This document shows, piece by piece, positions 25,251 through 34,359 of a stretch of DNA of 64,000 bases. Source of the DNA: Sphingomonas pituitosa NBRC 102491 (GTDB lineage Bacteria > Pseudomonadota > Alphaproteobacteria > Sphingomonadales > Sphingomonadaceae); assembly GCF_001598435.1 (NCBI RefSeq), contig NZ_BCYY01000019.1, forward strand, positions 37,237 to 101,236, in the 5' to 3' direction. A program made the translations under genes and the position numbers. Positions within the stretch are counted from its first letter, which is position 1. Every line of letters begins with the position of its first letter. Below the pieces are notes generated by a model that searched no databases, was not told the DNA's origin, and worked only from the letters and a program-made list of their open reading frames with translations.

Positions 25251-26399
25251 ATGGCCGATGCCGACTCCCGCCCGCACCGCCGCCGCCATGCCGCACCAGG
25301 CATGCCGTTGCCGGACACCGTTGCCTTGGTGCTGCAGGGAGGCGGGGCACTCGGTAGTTTCCAGGCCGGGGTGATCGAAGAGCTGGCCACCGCCGGAATC
25401 GACGTGGACTGGGTGGCCGGGATTTCGATCGGTGCGGTCAACGCCGCGCTGTTCGCCGGCAATCCGCCCGAGAAGCGGCTGGGTGCGATCCGCGCCTTCT
25501 GGGAGCAGGTCACCTCCGCCCTGCCGGACTTCTCGCTGCCGCTGAACGATCAGCTGCGCGAGATCGCCCATGAATGGTCGGCCGGCGCGGTGATGCTGGG
25601 CGGCGTGCCCGGCTTCTTCCGCCCGCGCCCGATCCCGCCCGCCTTCGCGGTGCCCGGTACGCCCGAGGCGCTGAGCTTCTACGACACCAGCCCCTTGCGC
25701 GAGACGCTGGACCGGCTGATCGACTGGGATTTGCTCAACGACGGGCCGGTTCGCCTCTCGGTCGGCGCGGTCAATCTGCACAGCGGCAACTTCCGCTATT
25801 TCGACACGCGCGACGAGCGCATCGACGCACGGCACATCATGGCGTCTGGTGCGTTGCCGCCCGGGCTGCCGCCGGTCGAGATCGACGGCTGCTGGTATTG
25901 GGACGGGGGACTCGTTTCCAACACCCCGCTCACCCACGTCCTCGATCGGCAGGAGGCCGAGATGCTCGTCTTCCAGGTCGACCTGTTCCCCGCCGAGAAC
26001 GCACTGCCGCGCACGATCATGGACGTGATGGGGCGCGAGAAGGAAATCCGCTTCTCCAGCCGTACCCGCGCCATTTCCGACGAGCGGCTCCGGCTGCGCA
26101 AGGCGCGCGAGACGGTGAAGGCGCTGCTCGACAAGCTGCCCGAACATATCGCCGACGAGCCCGAGGTGAAGGCCGTGCGCGATCTCGTGACCGAGTACCC
26201 GGTCAATGTCGTGCAGCTGATCTACCGCGCCAAGCTTTGGGAAGGCGGCTCGCGCGACTTCGAATTCTCCACGCGAACAATGCTCGAGCATTGGGAGTCC
26301 GGCCGCGTCGCAGTGGCCGAGACGATGGCCAATGCACGGCTCGTCGCGCAGAACATCCTCGACGGCAAGACTGCCGCCTTCGATCTCACCCAGCGTTAA
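25251..26399 (+). CDS. Patatin-like phospholipase with DUF3734 domain
   Basis: A 382-residue lipid acyl hydrolase. The oxyanion loop is LVLQGGGALGSFQAG, the nucleophile is in GISIGAVNAA, and the Asp of the Ser-Asp dyad is in WDGGLVSNTPL. The C-terminal third (about 270-380, with RDFEFSTRTMLEHWESG) matches the DUF3734 extension. Homologues with this extension are commonly paired with 3-hydroxybutyrate dehydrogenase, as here (14 bases apart). A role in mobilising polyhydroxybutyrate or membrane lipid is an inference from that pairing. The start at 25251 is preferred because upstream codons overlap the divergent promoter region. Confidence 0.88.
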   Translation: MADADSRPHRRRHAAPGMPLPDTVALVLQGGGALGSFQAGVIEELATAGIDVDWVAGISIGAVNAALFAGNPPEKRLGAIRAFWEQVTSALPDFSLPLNDQLREIAHEWSAGAVMLGGVPGFFRPRPIPPAFAVPGTPEALSFYDTSPLRETLDRLIDWDLLNDGPVRLSVGAVNLHSGNFRYFDTRDERIDARHIMASGALPPGLPPVEIDGCWYWDGGLVSNTPLTHVLDRQEAEMLVFQVDLFPAENALPRTIMDVMGREKEIRFSSRTRAISDERLRLRKARETVKALLDKLPEHIADEPEVKAVRDLVTEYPVNVVQLIYRAKLWEGGSRDFEFSTRTMLEHWESGRVAVAETMANARLVAQNILDGKTAAFDLTQR

Positions 26400-26413
26400 C
26401 AAGGAGTATGGCG

Positions 26414-27199
26414 ATGTTCCTCAAGGGCAAGTCCGCGATCGTCACCGGGTCCACCTCGGGCATCGGCCTGGCATACGCCAAGGCGCTGGCGGCCGAGGGC
26501 GCGAACGTGCTGATCAACGGATTCGGCGATGCGGATGCGATCGAGAAGGAGCGCGCCGCGCTGGCGGAAACCAGCGGCGGCAAGGCGCTGTACGACGCGG
26601 CCGACATGACCAAGCCCGAGGCGATCGCCGCCATGGTCGCGCGCGCCGAGGCCGAGTTCGGCGCGGTGGACATCGTCATCTCCAATGCCGGCATCCAGCA
26701 TGTCGCGCCGATCGACGAATTCCCGATCGAGAAGTGGGACGCGATCCTCGCGATCAACCTCAGCTCCACCTTCCACCTGATGCGCGCGGCGATCCCCGGC
26801 ATGAAGGCGCGCAAATGGGGCCGGATCATCTCCACCGCCAGCGCCCACAGCCTGGTCGCCAGCCCCAACAAGGCCGCCTATGTGGCCGCAAAGCACGGCC
26901 TGGCCGGCCTCACCAAGACGGCGGCGCTGGAGGTGGCGACGCACGGCATCACGGTGAACTGCATCTCGCCGGGCTATGTCTGGACGCCGCTGGTGGAGAA
27001 CCAGATTCCGGACACGATGAAGACGCGCGGTCTGACGCGCGAGCAGGTGATCAACGACGTGCTGCTCGATGCCCAGCCGACCAAGGAATTCGTGCTGCCC
27101 GAGCAGGTCGCGGCGCTGGCGCTGTTCCTGTGCCGCGACGAGGCCGCGCAGATCACCGGATCGAACTATTCGATCGACGGCGGCTGGACGGCCGAATGA
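26414..27199 (+). CDS. bdhA: 3-hydroxybutyrate dehydrogenase
   Basis: A 261-residue short-chain dehydrogenase that oxidises D-3-hydroxybutyrate to acetoacetate with NAD, a step in polyhydroxybutyrate and ketone-body use. The NAD motif is TGSTSGIG (about 10-17), NAG follows near 88, the catalytic Ser lies in STASAHSLVASPNK and the YxxxK pair in YVAAKHG. QITGSNYSIDGGWTAE at the end is typical. Two ATGs are possible; AAGGAG is seven bases before the one at 26414 but only one base before 26408, so 26414 is preferred. It is in an operon with the patatin gene upstream and a lipoprotein gene downstream. Confidence 0.93.
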   Translation: MFLKGKSAIVTGSTSGIGLAYAKALAAEGANVLINGFGDADAIEKERAALAETSGGKALYDAADMTKPEAIAAMVARAEAEFGAVDIVISNAGIQHVAPIDEFPIEKWDAILAINLSSTFHLMRAAIPGMKARKWGRIISTASAHSLVASPNKAAYVAAKHGLAGLTKTAALEVATHGITVNCISPGYVWTPLVENQIPDTMKTRGLTREQVINDVLLDAQPTKEFVLPEQVAALALFLCRDEAAQITGSNYSIDGGWTAE

Positions 27200-27822
27200 T
27201 GCGGCACACGCTCGTCGTCCTCGGTCTCGGCGCCACGCTGGCGGGATGCAGCGTCTATCGCGAGGCGACCACGCCGGGGATGGACACCAGCCTCACCTGG
27301 CGGCGGATCGCCACGGATGTCGATCGCACCAAGCTGCGCAACTGGCGCAAGGCGTGGAGCGAGGCGCTGCCGCTCGCCCGCGCGGCCGACGCGAAGCTGA
27401 TCGACGGCGATCCGGCACTGTTCGATCCCGACCGTGCGCAGGCCGATGCGATGCCGCCGGCCGGCGCCTATCGCTGCCGCATCTTCAAGCTCGGCGGCGG
27501 CGGCACCGCGGTCAGCGCGATCGTGACCTATGACTGGCGCCCCTGCGCGCTCGGCGAGGACGGCCAGCTGCGCCATTTCCGCATGGACGGCGGCGTGCAG
27601 CGGCCGGAGGGGAACTTCTTCCCGGACCTGACCGCGCGGGTCATCTTCCTCGGCACGCTGGAAGTGGGGGACGACAGCGCGCCGCTTCGCTACGGCCTCG
27701 ACGACCGGCGCGACCTGATCGGCTATGGCGAGCGGATCGGCGACAAGCGCTGGCGGCTGGTGCTGCCCTATCCCTCGTTCGAATCGAAACTGGACGTGAT
27801 CGAGATCGCACCCGCGGTTTGA
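27196..27822 (+). CDS. DUF4893 lipoprotein, copy 1
   Basis: About 208 residues with a lipoprotein signal (LGLGATLAGC). The mature part has the DUF4893 layout: a charged helix (TKLRNWRKAWSEALPLAR), then PPAGAYRCRIFKLG, a beta-rich middle and the closing GDKRWRLVLPYPS. The family is known from sphingomonads and its function is not established. The ATG overlaps the stop of the dehydrogenase gene (the first of two adjacent ATGs is given), so translation is coupled. A second member is encoded at 33452-34123. Confidence 0.82.
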   Translation: MMRHTLVVLGLGATLAGCSVYREATTPGMDTSLTWRRIATDVDRTKLRNWRKAWSEALPLARAADAKLIDGDPALFDPDRAQADAMPPAGAYRCRIFKLGGGGTAVSAIVTYDWRPCALGEDGQLRHFRMDGGVQRPEGNFFPDLTARVIFLGTLEVGDDSAPLRYGLDDRRDLIGYGERIGDKRWRLVLPYPSFESKLDVIEIAPAV

Positions 27823-27888
27823 CATCCGCAGTTTGACAGGGGCGCGGCCAGGCGTGACACTCGGGCCGATGATGCGAAAGGGGCCCCG

Positions 27889-29202
27889 ATGTTCACGTCT
27901 TTCCTGCTGGCCGGGGCGATGAGCCTCGGCACGCCCGCCGCTGCCGCCGCCGATCCGGTGCGCGATGCCACGGCGAAAGCGATGCCGCAGCTGATGGCGC
28001 TCTACCGCGACCTGCACGCCCATCCCGAACTCAGCCTGCACGAGGTGCAGACCGCCGCGAAGCTCGCTGCCGCCGCGCGCGAGGCAGGCTATGACGTTAC
28101 CGAGAAGGTGGGCGGCACCGGCGTCGTCGCGGTGCTGCGTAACGGCGCGGGCCCCGTGCTGCTGATCCGCGCGGACATGGACGGGCTGCCGGTCATCGAG
28201 AATACCGGGCTGCCCTTCGCCTCCAAGGTGCGCGCGACGACCGACGAGGGGATCGAAAGCGGCGTGATGCATGCCTGCGGGCACGACACCCACATGGCGA
28301 GCTGGGTCGGCACGCTGCGCAACCTGGCGGCGATGAAGGACCGCTGGCACGGCACCGTGGTGATGATCGCCCAGCCTGCCGAAGAGCGCGGCCGCGGCGC
28401 CAAGGACATGCTGGACGACGGGCTGTTCACCCGCTTTCCCAAGCCTGGCTATGCAATTGCCTTTCACGACAGCGCCAGCCTGCCGGCCGGGCAGATCGGC
28501 ATCACGCCGGGCTATGCCCTGGCCAATGTCGACTCGGTCGATCTGGTGGTGAAGGGGGTGGGCGGCCACGGCGCCTATCCGCACACGACCAGGGATCCGA
28601 TCGTGCTTGCCGCGCGGATCGTAACGACGCTGCAGACGCTGGTCAGCCGTGAGATGGACCCGCAGCAGCCGGCGGTGGTGACGGTGGGCGCGATCCATGG
28701 CGGATCGAAGCACAACATCATCGGCAACGACGTGACGATGCTGCTCACCGTGCGCAGCTTCACGCCCGAATCGCGCCAGCAGCTGCTCGACGGCATCGCC
28801 CGCATCGCCCGCGGCGAGGCGATCGCGGCGGGCGTGCCGGAGGACCGGATGCCGGTGATGAAGGTGAAGGACGAATTCACCCCCGCCACCTTCAACACCC
28901 AGCCGCTCGCCGGGCGGCTGCAGGGCCTGTTCGCTACGCGCTTCGGCAAGGACCGGGTGGTGGAAACCAAGGCGGTGATGGGCGGCGAGGATTTCAGCCG
29001 CTACTGGCTGGCCGACAAGAGCATCCAGAGCACGATCTTCTGGGTGGGCGGCGTGCCCCAGGCCAAATGGGACGCGGCGCAGGGCGGCAAGGCGATGCTG
29101 CCGTCGCTCCACAGCGCCGAATGGGCGCCCGATGCGGAGGCGGTGGTCGGCACCGCGACCGAGGCGCTGACCGCGGCGGCGCTGGACATTCTGAAGCGGT
29201 AG
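27889..29202 (+). CDS. Secreted M20D-family amidohydrolase (hippurate hydrolase-like)
   Basis: A 437-residue metallo-amidohydrolase with a signal peptide (FLLAGAMSLGTPAAAAA), hence periplasmic. It opens DLHAHPELSLHE and shows RADMDGLPV, the metal-binding MHACGHDTHMA (about residue 125), AEERGRGAKDML and the lid-domain phrase GVGGHGAYPH. Family members cleave N-acyl amino acids, hippurate or indole-acetyl conjugates; the substrate here is unknown. The stop codon lies in a 14-bp tandem duplication (CTGAAGCGGTAGGA at 29191 and 29205). Confidence 0.88.
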   Translation: MFTSFLLAGAMSLGTPAAAAADPVRDATAKAMPQLMALYRDLHAHPELSLHEVQTAAKLAAAAREAGYDVTEKVGGTGVVAVLRNGAGPVLLIRADMDGLPVIENTGLPFASKVRATTDEGIESGVMHACGHDTHMASWVGTLRNLAAMKDRWHGTVVMIAQPAEERGRGAKDMLDDGLFTRFPKPGYAIAFHDSASLPAGQIGITPGYALANVDSVDLVVKGVGGHGAYPHTTRDPIVLAARIVTTLQTLVSREMDPQQPAVVTVGAIHGGSKHNIIGNDVTMLLTVRSFTPESRQQLLDGIARIARGEAIAAGVPEDRMPVMKVKDEFTPATFNTQPLAGRLQGLFATRFGKDRVVETKAVMGGEDFSRYWLADKSIQSTIFWVGGVPQAKWDAAQGGKAMLPSLHSAEWAPDAEAVVGTATEALTAAALDILKR

Positions 29203-29218
29203 GACTGAAGCGGTAGGA
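29191..29218. repeat. 14-bp tandem duplication spanning a stop codon
   Basis: CTGAAGCGGTAGGA is repeated exactly, head to tail, covering the last codons and TAG of the amidohydrolase gene. It looks like a recent replication slip; the protein end is not changed. Confidence 0.7.
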
Positions 29219-29250
29219 CGAGCGTTCCCGGTCGTGCGCCCGGAATAGCC

Positions 29251-29868
29251 TCAGAGTTTGCCGAACACCGCCTCATAGCCAGCGGTGTCGCCGGTGGCGA
29301 GGAAGCGCGCCTGCTCGATCCAGCGATCGCGCGTCATGCGGCCCTGGAAACTGCCAAGCTGAGCGTCGAGCGCCGTGGCGGCTGCCTCGTCCAGCGCCGC
29401 CAGCTGGGCGAAGCGGGTGATACCCAGTTCGTTGAGGCGCGCAGCCAGCTTGGGGCCTACGCCCTTCAGCCGGGTGAGGTCGTCGCCGTCGGTCTCGGAC
29501 GCTGCCGGTGGCGGCGCGGCGTTGGTGTCGGCGGCGAGTGCGGCCGAAGGCGCCGCGACCGGTGCGGCGGCGGCGATCGGCTCGTCGTCGAGCGGCGTGG
29601 GAGCGGTATCCGGCAGCGGTGCGTCGGCAGCGCTCGGCGGCGGCGACAGCGTCCCCATCGGCTCGGGTGCGTCGGCGACGTCGAGCTCGCCCCGCTCCGC
29701 GAGCTCCGCCCGCGCCTGGCGACGGCGCATGGCAAGCCGGGCACCCCAGACCAGGATGAAGACTGCCAGCGCCGCACCAAGGGCGATGAGGACGAAGGAG
29801 GTGGTCAGCCAGCCCGTCTCGCTGGTCGCGGCGACCGCGCCATAGCCCTGGGAAACCTGATCGTTCAT
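29251..29868 (-). CDS. Membrane-anchored helix-hairpin-helix (DUF4332-type) protein
   Basis: A 205-residue protein. One membrane helix near the N-terminus (about 21-42, TTSFVLIALGAALAVFILVW) is followed by a basic patch (RRRQARAEL) and a long alanine/proline-rich linker (about 60-125). The C-terminal domain has LTRLKGVGPKLAARLNELGI and FAQLAALDEAA, a helix-hairpin-helix of the kind that binds nucleic acid or serves as a protein module, ending RDRWIEQARFLATGD. It is a common alphaproteobacterial architecture of unknown function. The start at 29868 leaves out upstream residues with no homology features. Confidence 0.8.
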   Translation of the reverse strand: MNDQVSQGYGAVAATSETGWLTTSFVLIALGAALAVFILVWGARLAMRRRQARAELAERGELDVADAPEPMGTLSPPPSAADAPLPDTAPTPLDDEPIAAAAPVAAPSAALAADTNAAPPPAASETDGDDLTRLKGVGPKLAARLNELGITRFAQLAALDEAAATALDAQLGSFQGRMTRDRWIEQARFLATGDTAGYEAVFGKL

Positions 29869-30019
29869 GCGCGCCGCTCCAAGATTTCGGTTGCCTGACC
29901 TTCCCTTAGCGCGCGGTACAGCAACGTCCAGCCATCTGCGTGCGGGGCGGGGCGCAGAGATTGGCGACCGAAGCATGGCAGCCGTCGACAGGCAGTGAGA
30001 CAAAGCGGCGTCTCAACGC

Positions 30020-30823
30020 CTAGCCGCGCGCTCCACCCCATCTCTGAAGCCGCTGCAGCGCGCCGAGCAACGTTTCGGTCGCCAGATCTCCGCTTTCGGC
30101 AAAACCGAGTAACCTGGCCGCCGCTTCGCGTGCGAAGATATCCTCCGGATCGTCATGAAGCATCGTCTTCAGGAAGCCCAAGGCCCGCCGATCGCGTCGG
30201 CGGCCAAGCCCGATGATCGCCTCGTACCGAACGTCGGCATCGTCGTCCGATAGACGTGTTGCCAATGCCTCCCGAATTTCCGGCGAATCGTCTTCACTTT
30301 GTTGGCCGAGACCGAATGTTGCCCAGTTGCGGACGTCGGCGCATCGATCCTCCATCAACAAGAGAAGCGCGGCGGTAGCGGCCAGCTGGTCCACCGCCCC
30401 GAGTGCGAACGCTGCGGCGTAGCGGATGCGTTCCCAAGGATGGTCTGCGAAAGGAATGATGTACGAAGCGGCGCGCGCGCGATCGATGTGCTGAAGCGCG
30501 AAGATCGCGCTGAAAACCACCTGGCGATCGTCGTCGTCGAGAAGCGGAAGGACGGCCGAGAAGCAATCCTCCGGAAAGGTTCGTTCCGGTAGGCCGATTT
30601 GCCCGAGAATATCTGCGGCTCGGGCACGCTCCGCAGGATCATCCGATCCGATCAGCGCAACGGCGCGATCAAGGACCTCGCGTGATCCGCGCCAATGCAG
30701 CGCAGCGACGGCGTCCCACGCGGCATCCTCGTCCGCTTCCAACGCCGCTTGAAAGAGCTCGGATACAGAGTGGATGTCACGCGCGGGGCTGGCCATGCGA
30801 TCCGCATACCCGTCAGCGCCCAT
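30020..30823 (-). CDS. HEAT-repeat domain protein
   Basis: A 267-residue soluble protein of about six HEAT or lyase-type repeats, for example AERARAADILGQIGLPER, VVFSAIFALQHIDRARAA, RIRYAAAFALGAVDQLAAT, DVRNWATFGLGQQSED and DVRYEAIIGLGRRRDRRAL. Such superhelices serve as scaffolds. No catalytic residue is visible. An ATG at 30796 is an alternative start. The base composition is a little lower in GC than the neighbours. No functional partner is evident nearby. Confidence 0.8.
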   Translation of the reverse strand: MGADGYADRMASPARDIHSVSELFQAALEADEDAAWDAVAALHWRGSREVLDRAVALIGSDDPAERARAADILGQIGLPERTFPEDCFSAVLPLLDDDDRQVVFSAIFALQHIDRARAASYIIPFADHPWERIRYAAAFALGAVDQLAATAALLLLMEDRCADVRNWATFGLGQQSEDDSPEIREALATRLSDDDADVRYEAIIGLGRRRDRRALGFLKTMLHDDPEDIFAREAAARLLGFAESGDLATETLLGALQRLQRWGGARG

Positions 30824-31182
30824 GGCCGCTATCCAGAGTAGCCTCCAACCGCGTCAGGGTGCGATCCGGGATCCGGTTGCCGGGCGACCTCGCCTGGAGG
30901 AAGCCCGGTGCAGGGAAGGTCGGCCGGGCGGTCGCCGCACGGCTGCCCGCTTCGGGCTTGCCCCGCGGCGTCCGGCCCGCAGGCGATGACGATCCGCCTC
31001 GGGGCGCCAGGCGCAAGACAGATGCGCGCACCTTCCCGACGATGGTGCATGGGCGGCGACATCGGCGTGCAACCGGTGCGGAACCGCGTCCGCACGCGCG
31101 ACCCGGAGGCGAGCCGGGCCTGGCCGGCATCGTGCGCAGGACGGACGCGTGGTTCCCGCAGTCGGCCGCGCGCCTCCGCTGA
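30824..31182. other. Gene-free stretch
   Basis: About 360 bases with no reading frame that resembles a protein on either strand; the open frames present are composition-driven. No hairpin or known RNA was recognised. It may be degenerate coding sequence. A similar 294-base stretch (31498-31791) follows the YdeI-type gene. Confidence 0.5.
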
Positions 31183-31497
31183 TCACGCGCGCGTCTTCCG
31201 CTTCTGGTCGACCAGAACGGCTCGTTGCCAGGGGCCCGGCGCCTTGTCCGTACGGTGGATGCACCCCGCCCAGCAGCATGGCCGCTTCTTGCCTTCCAGC
31301 AGTTCCTCGCAGGTTCGCCGGATGCGGCGTTCGCGAGTGGCGGGCTGCCTCGCATCCTCCACCCAGCAGATGAACTCGTTGCGGCCCAGCGGCGTGAGGC
31401 CAGACCAAAGCGAAAACAGCTTTTGGTCTGATCGGATCGCGGCCTGCAGGTCGTCGCCTGCGTCATGAACCATTCCCTGGGGGAAGGTGCTTTCCAT
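31183..31497 (-). CDS. YdeI/OmpD-associated domain protein
   Basis: A 104-residue cytoplasmic protein. It has FSLWSGLTPLGRNEFICWVE followed by RERRIRRTCEELLEGKKRPC, the conserved core of YdeI/OmpD-associated proteins, here in a short stand-alone form. The family has been linked to resistance to cationic peptides in enterics, but function is uncertain. An ATG at 31473 is a possible later start. The gene is isolated between two gene-free stretches. Confidence 0.75.
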   Translation of the reverse strand: MESTFPQGMVHDAGDDLQAAIRSDQKLFSLWSGLTPLGRNEFICWVEDARQPATRERRIRRTCEELLEGKKRPCCWAGCIHRTDKAPGPWQRAVLVDQKRKTRA

Positions 31498-31791
31498 ACG
31501 GCCTCCGAACTGGCGGACTCGAAACGGTGCTCCCGCAGGTCGGGATCCGTCGGCTGCGGAGACTGCACGCGCTGCCGCCAGATGTCGATGACGGAGGCAC
31601 TTCCGACCGGCAGTGGCGCAGTACTGGGCGCAGCGCGGCCCCGAGCATCGCCGAGCCGGCGTTCCCGGCCCCTCTGGCAGACCGCCCCCCGAAGAGTTGC
31701 GGGCCTGCCAGGATATATGTCCCGGCAGACCCGTCCCCCGCGCTTGCGCGCTGCGGGAAGCACGAGAGGGGGTTAACCCGCGCCGCCCGTT

Positions 31792-32022
31792 TCAAACTGC
31801 TCCCTTCGCCTTCGTCCCTTTCGCGCGCGCCGGTCTTTCGATCGGGCGGGTCGGGCGATGGCAGTGATGGCAAAACGCGAAATCGAACAACTGGCTGAGC
31901 ACCCACGCCTGCTCGGCGACGCTCCATTCCGCCCATGCTTCACGCGTCACCCCCAGGCGGCCGCAATGCTCACAAGCGACTTCCAGCGGCGTATCGACGG
32001 GGGTGATCCGCGCGTTCATCAC
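31792..32022 (-). CDS. Small zinc-ribbon-like hypothetical protein
   Basis: A 76-residue protein with two CxxC knuckles, CEHC at 18-21 and CHHC at about 51-54, which would bind zinc. Between them is AWAEWSVAEQAWVLSQLFDF, and the tail is strongly basic (RARAKGTKAKGAV-like), consistent with RNA or DNA contact. Function unknown. It is followed upstream on the same strand by a truncated hemoglobin gene. Confidence 0.65.
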   Translation of the reverse strand: MMNARITPVDTPLEVACEHCGRLGVTREAWAEWSVAEQAWVLSQLFDFAFCHHCHRPTRPIERPARAKGTKAKGAV

Positions 32023-32090
32023 GCGGCCCCTTGTAGCGCAAGCGACCGGGCATGCGCCGGTGACCTGCTCCGAAGCGGATCAACAAGGGG

Positions 32091-32507
32091 TCAGGCGGTA
32101 GCGGCGTCGGCGACGGTGCGGGCCTGTACGGCCATGGCGCGGCACATGCGGTGGAGCGCTTCGCTCATCTGGCGGGCGGTTTCGGGTTCTATGCCCGGAT
32201 CGGCGGCGATCGCCCGGTCCATCGCGTGCGCCCATTGCGCGGCAGTCTGCGCGGTGACCGTCAGCTGGCGGTGAAAGCCCATGATGCACATGCCCGGTCG
32301 TTCCTCGAACCAGTCGCGCGGACCGCCGAGCCAGGCGACGAGAAAGCGGGTGAGCGAGTGGCGCAGCGCGGTCAGGTCCGGCTGGTGCATCGCGTGGAGC
32401 GCCGCATAGGCGGGGTCCTGCTCGACCAGATCGTAGAAGCGGTCGACGATCGCGCGGACGGAATCTTCGCCGCCGACGCGGTCGAAGGGCAGGGAGGACT
32501 CGGACAT
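32091..32507 (-). CDS. Truncated hemoglobin (group II/III-like)
   Basis: A 138-residue 2-on-2 globin. It begins with VGGEDSVRAIVDRFYDLVEQ (helix A/B), and the heme-contact region is TRFLVAWLGGPRDWFEERPG followed by MCIMGFHRQL, where the His is the proximal heme ligand candidate. Such proteins handle oxygen, nitric oxide or peroxide. With the FixL sensor elsewhere in the window it adds to a picture of a bacterium dealing with changing oxygen, but no link is shown. Confidence 0.85.
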   Translation of the reverse strand: MSESSLPFDRVGGEDSVRAIVDRFYDLVEQDPAYAALHAMHQPDLTALRHSLTRFLVAWLGGPRDWFEERPGMCIMGFHRQLTVTAQTAAQWAHAMDRAIAADPGIEPETARQMSEALHRMCRAMAVQARTVADAATA

Positions 32508-32560
32508 GGAGGCGCCATAGCCGAAAATGGCGGGCGCGGGTTGACGGGAATCAACCGCGT

Positions 32561-32588
32561 GCCGCCCTCCCGTTTCCGGAAGGGCGGC
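32561..32588 (-). terminator. Hairpin downstream of the outer-membrane protein gene
   Basis: GCCGCCCT (32561-32568) and AGGGCGGC (32581-32588) form an eight-pair stem with a 12-base loop, nine bases past the stop of the gene at 32598-33263. No T run follows on the minus strand. Confidence 0.4.
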
Positions 32589-32597
32589 GCTCGGGGC

Positions 32598-33263
32598 TTA
32601 GAAGTGCGCGATCACACCCGCCATCGGGCGGAAGCTCTTCGCGTCGCTGAACGTGTTCATCTCGAGGCGCAGGCGGACGCCGCTCTGGCCGGTGATGCCG
32701 CCCAGGCCGATGTCCTTCGGGCCGACCTCGACGCCGATGCCGTAGGTCATCGCGTGATAGTCACGGTTGGCGTTGGCGATCTTGTCGAAATTGACCCACT
32801 GGTAGCCGACCTTGCCGTAGATCAGGCCGCTCTCACCGGCGCGGAGACCGAAACGGCCGGCGGCGCCATATTCCCAATCGATGTCGCCGCTCACGCCCTT
32901 GGCGACGTTACCTTCGGCGCCGACGAACACCGGGCCGAGCGGCACGTTCACGCCCACCACGCCCTGCACCATCGCGCCGTCGAGGCGATACTTGTTCGGC
33001 TGGATCGGGATGCCGGCATTTTCCTGACGGTCGAAACGCTCCCAGCCGCCGAGCACGCCGACATAGGGCTCGATGCCGAAGGCCCTGGAGCCGTCCGGCG
33101 CGCGCGGCGTATCGTCCTGCGCGGCAGTGGTGGACATGGTGCCGCTGCTGTCGGCGGTGGTCGTCTCCATCGTGCCGGCGCCGGTGGTGGCGTCCTGGGC
33201 GAAGGCGGGGACGGCGAAGGGAAGCGCGGCAGCAGCTGCCGCGACGGCAATGATCTTACGCAT
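32598..33263 (-). CDS. Outer-membrane beta-barrel protein (opacity/OmpA-like porin family)
   Basis: A 221-residue protein with a signal peptide (MRKIIAVAAAAAALPFAVPA, cleaved before FAQD). After a threonine/serine-rich segment of about 35 residues, alternating strands begin with GIEPYVGVLGGWERFD and end MNTFSDAKSFRPMAGVIAHF, finishing in Phe, the usual last residue of barrel proteins. The count of strands suggests an eight-stranded barrel. Role unknown, probably structural or adhesive. Confidence 0.85.
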   Translation of the reverse strand: MRKIIAVAAAAAALPFAVPAFAQDATTGAGTMETTTADSSGTMSTTAAQDDTPRAPDGSRAFGIEPYVGVLGGWERFDRQENAGIPIQPNKYRLDGAMVQGVVGVNVPLGPVFVGAEGNVAKGVSGDIDWEYGAAGRFGLRAGESGLIYGKVGYQWVNFDKIANANRDYHAMTYGIGVEVGPKDIGLGGITGQSGVRLRLEMNTFSDAKSFRPMAGVIAHF

Positions 33264-33451
33264 GGGGGGATAACCTCTACGCTGGTGAAACACACATCTC
33301 CCGGCGCTTGCCCGCTGCAACAGGCGGGGCGGCCGGAGATGGGCGCACAATGCCCCAGCGATCGGCAAGGTTGCATCGCGGCGAAGCTTTGGTCGACAAG
33401 TGTTGCACCGCGGCAACGGTTTCTGTCGCCGCGATGAACAAACGTTGGCCT

Positions 33452-34123
33452 TCAGCCCTTGGGCTGAACCTCCGCAGGCACGGGGGTCAGTTCATAGACA
33501 TCGACGCTGCCGGGCAGCGCGCCCGGCACCGCCAGCCGCCAGCGAAAGGTGCCGAACCGCTCGACCATGCCCACCACGTCGCGCGCGCCGGGATTGCCGT
33601 AGCCGATGTCGTTCGCCCCCGCCTTGGACTGGCGCGCGCCGAGGAACACGTAGCGCTTGCCGTCCGGGAACACATAGCCGGCGACGATGTCGGTCCCGGT
33701 CTGCTTGGCGAGGCCGAGCGGGGCGTCGTCCTTCTGCTCGTCCGTGGCGGAGATGTAGCAGAAGCCTGCCGGGCTCGGCTGCACCAGCACGCGGCCGGCG
33801 GGGCCGGGCTTCAGGTGCAACGTGCGGCAGCGATAGGAACCGGGCGGCAGCGCCGGATGCGGCTGGCCGGCATCGGGATCGAGCACTGCGCCCTGCAGCC
33901 TGCGCACCGGCGCGCGGACACCGTCGTACAGCTGGCGCCAGTGCGTCGGCAGGCTTTCGAGCCGCGGCATGTCGGCATCGGCGATGCGGGTGCGCCACAG
34001 CGGCGGCGGCGGCGGCATCTCGACGAGCGTTATCGGATGGATTCCCACGGCCCCGGTGCCGGTCTGGGTCTGACAGCCGGCAAGCATGGGCAGAGCAAGC
34101 ATCGCGAAGGCGAGCCGGTGCAT
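33452..34123 (-). CDS. DUF4893 lipoprotein, copy 2
   Basis: A 223-residue lipoprotein (lipobox LPMLAGC). The mature part has the same plan as the protein at 27196-27822: a helix ending THWRQLYDG, LPPGSYRCRTLHL, a beta-rich middle and the end FGTFRWRLAVPGALPGSVDV. This copy has a proline-rich N-terminal spacer. Two family members in one window point to lineage-specific expansion. Function unknown. Confidence 0.8.
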   Translation of the reverse strand: MHRLAFAMLALPMLAGCQTQTGTGAVGIHPITLVEMPPPPPLWRTRIADADMPRLESLPTHWRQLYDGVRAPVRRLQGAVLDPDAGQPHPALPPGSYRCRTLHLKPGPAGRVLVQPSPAGFCYISATDEQKDDAPLGLAKQTGTDIVAGYVFPDGKRYVFLGARQSKAGANDIGYGNPGARDVVGMVERFGTFRWRLAVPGALPGSVDVYELTPVPAEVQPKG

Positions 34124-34359
34124 GGTATATCCCCTGTGAATCTACAGGACGCGCTATGCCGCGACGGTCCTCACAAGCACAGTCGTAAAGGAAAGTTAAC
34201 GAATAGTAAAAGCTGCGATGGGCGTGCGGTCTGGTGCGACGAGCCGACGCGGCCCGCCGTGCTACGCCGGCGGATCTGCTGAGCCCCCCGCATTGGCCTT
34301 GGAACCAGACGCGCGAAGGCCCATTAGGCGGATGCAAGGATATGGCCGGGAGACTGAAG

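Noticed and set aside
30854..31408. Open frames in the gene-free stretch near 31 kb as possible new genes
   Set aside because: Both strands are open because of high GC; none shows a start signal, hydrophobic pattern or motif, and they conflict with the YdeI-type gene.
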